A stretch of 64,000 nt of DNA from [Clostridium] innocuum. GTDB lineage: Bacteria; Bacillota_I; Bacilli_A; Erysipelotrichales; Erysipelotrichaceae. Position 1 is the first letter of the stretch; each line of letters opens with the position of its first letter. The stretch is taken from positions 4,340,001-4,404,000 of the forward strand of contig CP048838.1 in NCBI GenBank assembly GCA_012317185.1, read 5' to 3'. The position numbers and the translations under genes were made by a program. Of the stretch, positions 62,767 through 64,000 are shown in pieces. The notes below the pieces were generated by a model. That model worked only from the letters and a program-made list of their open reading frames with translations, was not told where the DNA came from and made no database searches.

Positions 62767-64000
62767 CGGTATCCGGATGCAGCTTTTTTTTAAACTCACT
62801 TGGCGATACATTATAGTATTTCTTAAATACCTTGTTGAAATAGAGCTGATCATCCATACCGACCGCCGCTGCGACATCTTTGATCATGCTGGACTCCCCG
62901 CGCAGCAGCTCCATCGCTTTTTTCATTTTCTTCTCATTGATATAGTAATTCAGATTCACGCCGGTTTCATTTTTAAACAAGCGGCTCAAAGAGCTTTCAT
63001 TCATACCGATGCTGTCTGCGATTTCCTTTAGTGTCAGCTTGCGGTTCAGGTTTGCATCAATATATTCCATAACCTCCAGAATCTTGCGGCGATAGCGTCT
63101 GTTTGATTGATCCTTCATCCATGCCTCAATCTGATCAAACGAGGAGGAGACAATTTCCTCCAGCTTGTCTGCTGTTTCACACAGTCGCAGCTTTGCTGTT
63201 ATCGTATCAAACGGAAAGGCCTGCCGAATCCCCCGTGCCATTTCATTTCCCTCTATATTATGGAAAATGAAGATGAAATACTCCAGTACCGCATGCGGAT
63301 CAATTTCATGAAATTTCATATACTCCAGAGTTTCCTTCAGCTTGTGCTGTACCGTATCAAAATCCTTAGCGGCAACCGCGTTCAGCAGCTCCAGATGAAA
63401 GGTCACCTCATTCATATCCAGCTCCTGAAACGCGTCATGCTCCTCGCTTTGAATCAGACATCCCTCACCCACATAAAACCTTCGCTCATGTGATTTCAGA
63501 AGCAGCTCGAACTGATCGTAAAATTCATCCAGTGATGCAATGATATCCGACAATGTAATGGACAGATGTATATCCAGATACTGTGTGATATTTCGAATGA
63601 TGCTGTTGCATATATTCAGAATACGAAGCTTTTCTCTGCTTTCAAACATCAGGATGCCAGAATGGTTGCTCATAAAAATCAGGTGATGATGCACGGCAAG
63701 CGGCATGGATTCCCGTATTAAATCCTGCAGATGCTTATGCAGTGCCGCATGGTCCTTCAGCTTGGTTCGATACAGATGATTGATGTTATCCACGCGAAAA
63801 TATGCCATCTGAAATCCCTTTTGATAGGGCTCAAACACCGGCTGTGACAGTGTTTCCTGAAATTCCTTACGGCTCAGAATATGCTCATTCTTGGTAAGAA
63901 TCAGACATTGCTGCAGCTCCTTTAACGCAGATTCATATTCCACATGGTCATTCAAACTGCTTTCCACACAGGATTCCTTCACCTGCGTGATAATGCGTTC
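62759..64000 (-). CDS. AraC-family regulator (5' end beyond window)
   Basis: The frame is open to the window edge and probably continues. The C-terminal ~100 residues have two AraC helix-turn-helix units (LTLKEIADSIGMNESSLSRLFKNETGVNLNYYINE and IKDVAAAVGMDDQLYFNKVFKKYYNVSPSEFKK). The ~300 residues before are helical/mixed with no known sensor domain that I can name, like the middle part of YesN-type response regulators. It could be a response regulator whose receiver domain lies outside. Neighbour of spoIID in the same direction. Confidence 0.82.
   Translation of the reverse strand, partial: ERIITQVKESCVESSLNDHVEYESALKELQQCLILTKNEHILSRKEFQETLSQPVFEPYQKGFQMAYFRVDNINHLYRTKLKDHAALHKHLQDLIRESMPLAVHHHLIFMSNHSGILMFESREKLRILNICNSIIRNITQYLDIHLSITLSDIIASLDEFYDQFELLLKSHERRFYVGEGCLIQSEEHDAFQELDMNEVTFHLELLNAVAAKDFDTVQHKLKETLEYMKFHEIDPHAVLEYFIFIFHNIEGNEMARGIRQAFPFDTITAKLRLCETADKLEEIVSSSFDQIEAWMKDQSNRRYRRKILEVMEYIDANLNRKLTLKEIADSIGMNESSLSRLFKNETGVNLNYYINEKKMKKAMELLRGESSMIKDVAAAVGMDDQLYFNKVFKKYYNVSPSEFKKKLHPDTEE

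Overview
The window looks like a chromosomal segment of a low-to-moderate GC, spore-forming Firmicute of the Erysipelotrichia type, and the gene content recalls [Clostridium] innocuum. The reasons are strong AGGAGG ribosome binding sites, spoIIE, spoIIQ, spoIID and an mreB/mbl gene, a T-box before lysS, an FMN riboswitch before ribU, many PTS genes, and the order spoIIE - tilS - hpt - ftsH with hslO and lysS nearby. This assignment is inference from gene content only.

Layout. 1-6.2 kb: a MerR-type regulator cut by the window edge, ferritin, a DbpA-like DEAD-box helicase, two tiny paralogous peptide genes with matching promoters, a MATE pump and a P1-family peptidase. 6.2-19 kb: a defence-type region. 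It holds a PD-(D/E)XK nuclease-helicase fusion diverging from a complete type I-C cas set (cas3, then cas5c-cas8c-cas7c-cas4-cas1-cas2). cas1 is frameshifted and the CRISPR array has only two spacers. A gene fragment and a SatD-like/DUF3307 gene pair follow. 19-27.6 kb: housekeeping genes (T-box-lysS, an M3 oligopeptidase, dusB, hslO, a flavin-reductase-like protein, FMN riboswitch-ribU) and an Rpn-type PD-(D/E)XK gene. 27.8-34.7 kb: a mannose/sorbose-family PTS operon (EIIA-EIIB-EIIC-EIID) with an SDR and a mannitol-dehydrogenase-family reductase, diverging from its PRD regulator. 34.9-40 kb: a second MATE pump, an XRE regulator with a glycine-periodic tail, and an AraC-EamA-DUF2000 operon. 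40.5-48.4 kb: a ROK kinase with a GH1 phospho-beta-glucosidase, then a fructose-family PTS, a GH38 mannosidase and an RpiR regulator. 48.9-64 kb: ftsH, hpt, tilS, a peppered ATPase pseudogene, a lipoprotein, spoIIE, a PemK-like protein, a WecA/TagO-type transferase, mreB/mbl, spoIIQ, spoIID and an AraC regulator running off the end.

Most striking observations: (1) at 52.9-54.7 kb one ATPase/nuclease gene carries six short insertions, three of them copies of the same GC-rich 19-20 bp sequence, while the coding sequence between them looks intact; (2) two micro-genes at 3.0 and 3.5 kb encode related Cys-containing peptides behind promoters with identical architecture; (3) a cyclase-like SatD plus membrane DUF3307 pair beside CRISPR, with its promoter -35 inside a 17-bp inverted repeat; (4) a sigma-E-like promoter for spoIID inside the loop of the preceding gene's terminator; (5) a probable leaderless tilS mRNA.

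Everything is read from sequence and memory of protein families; no database search was run.
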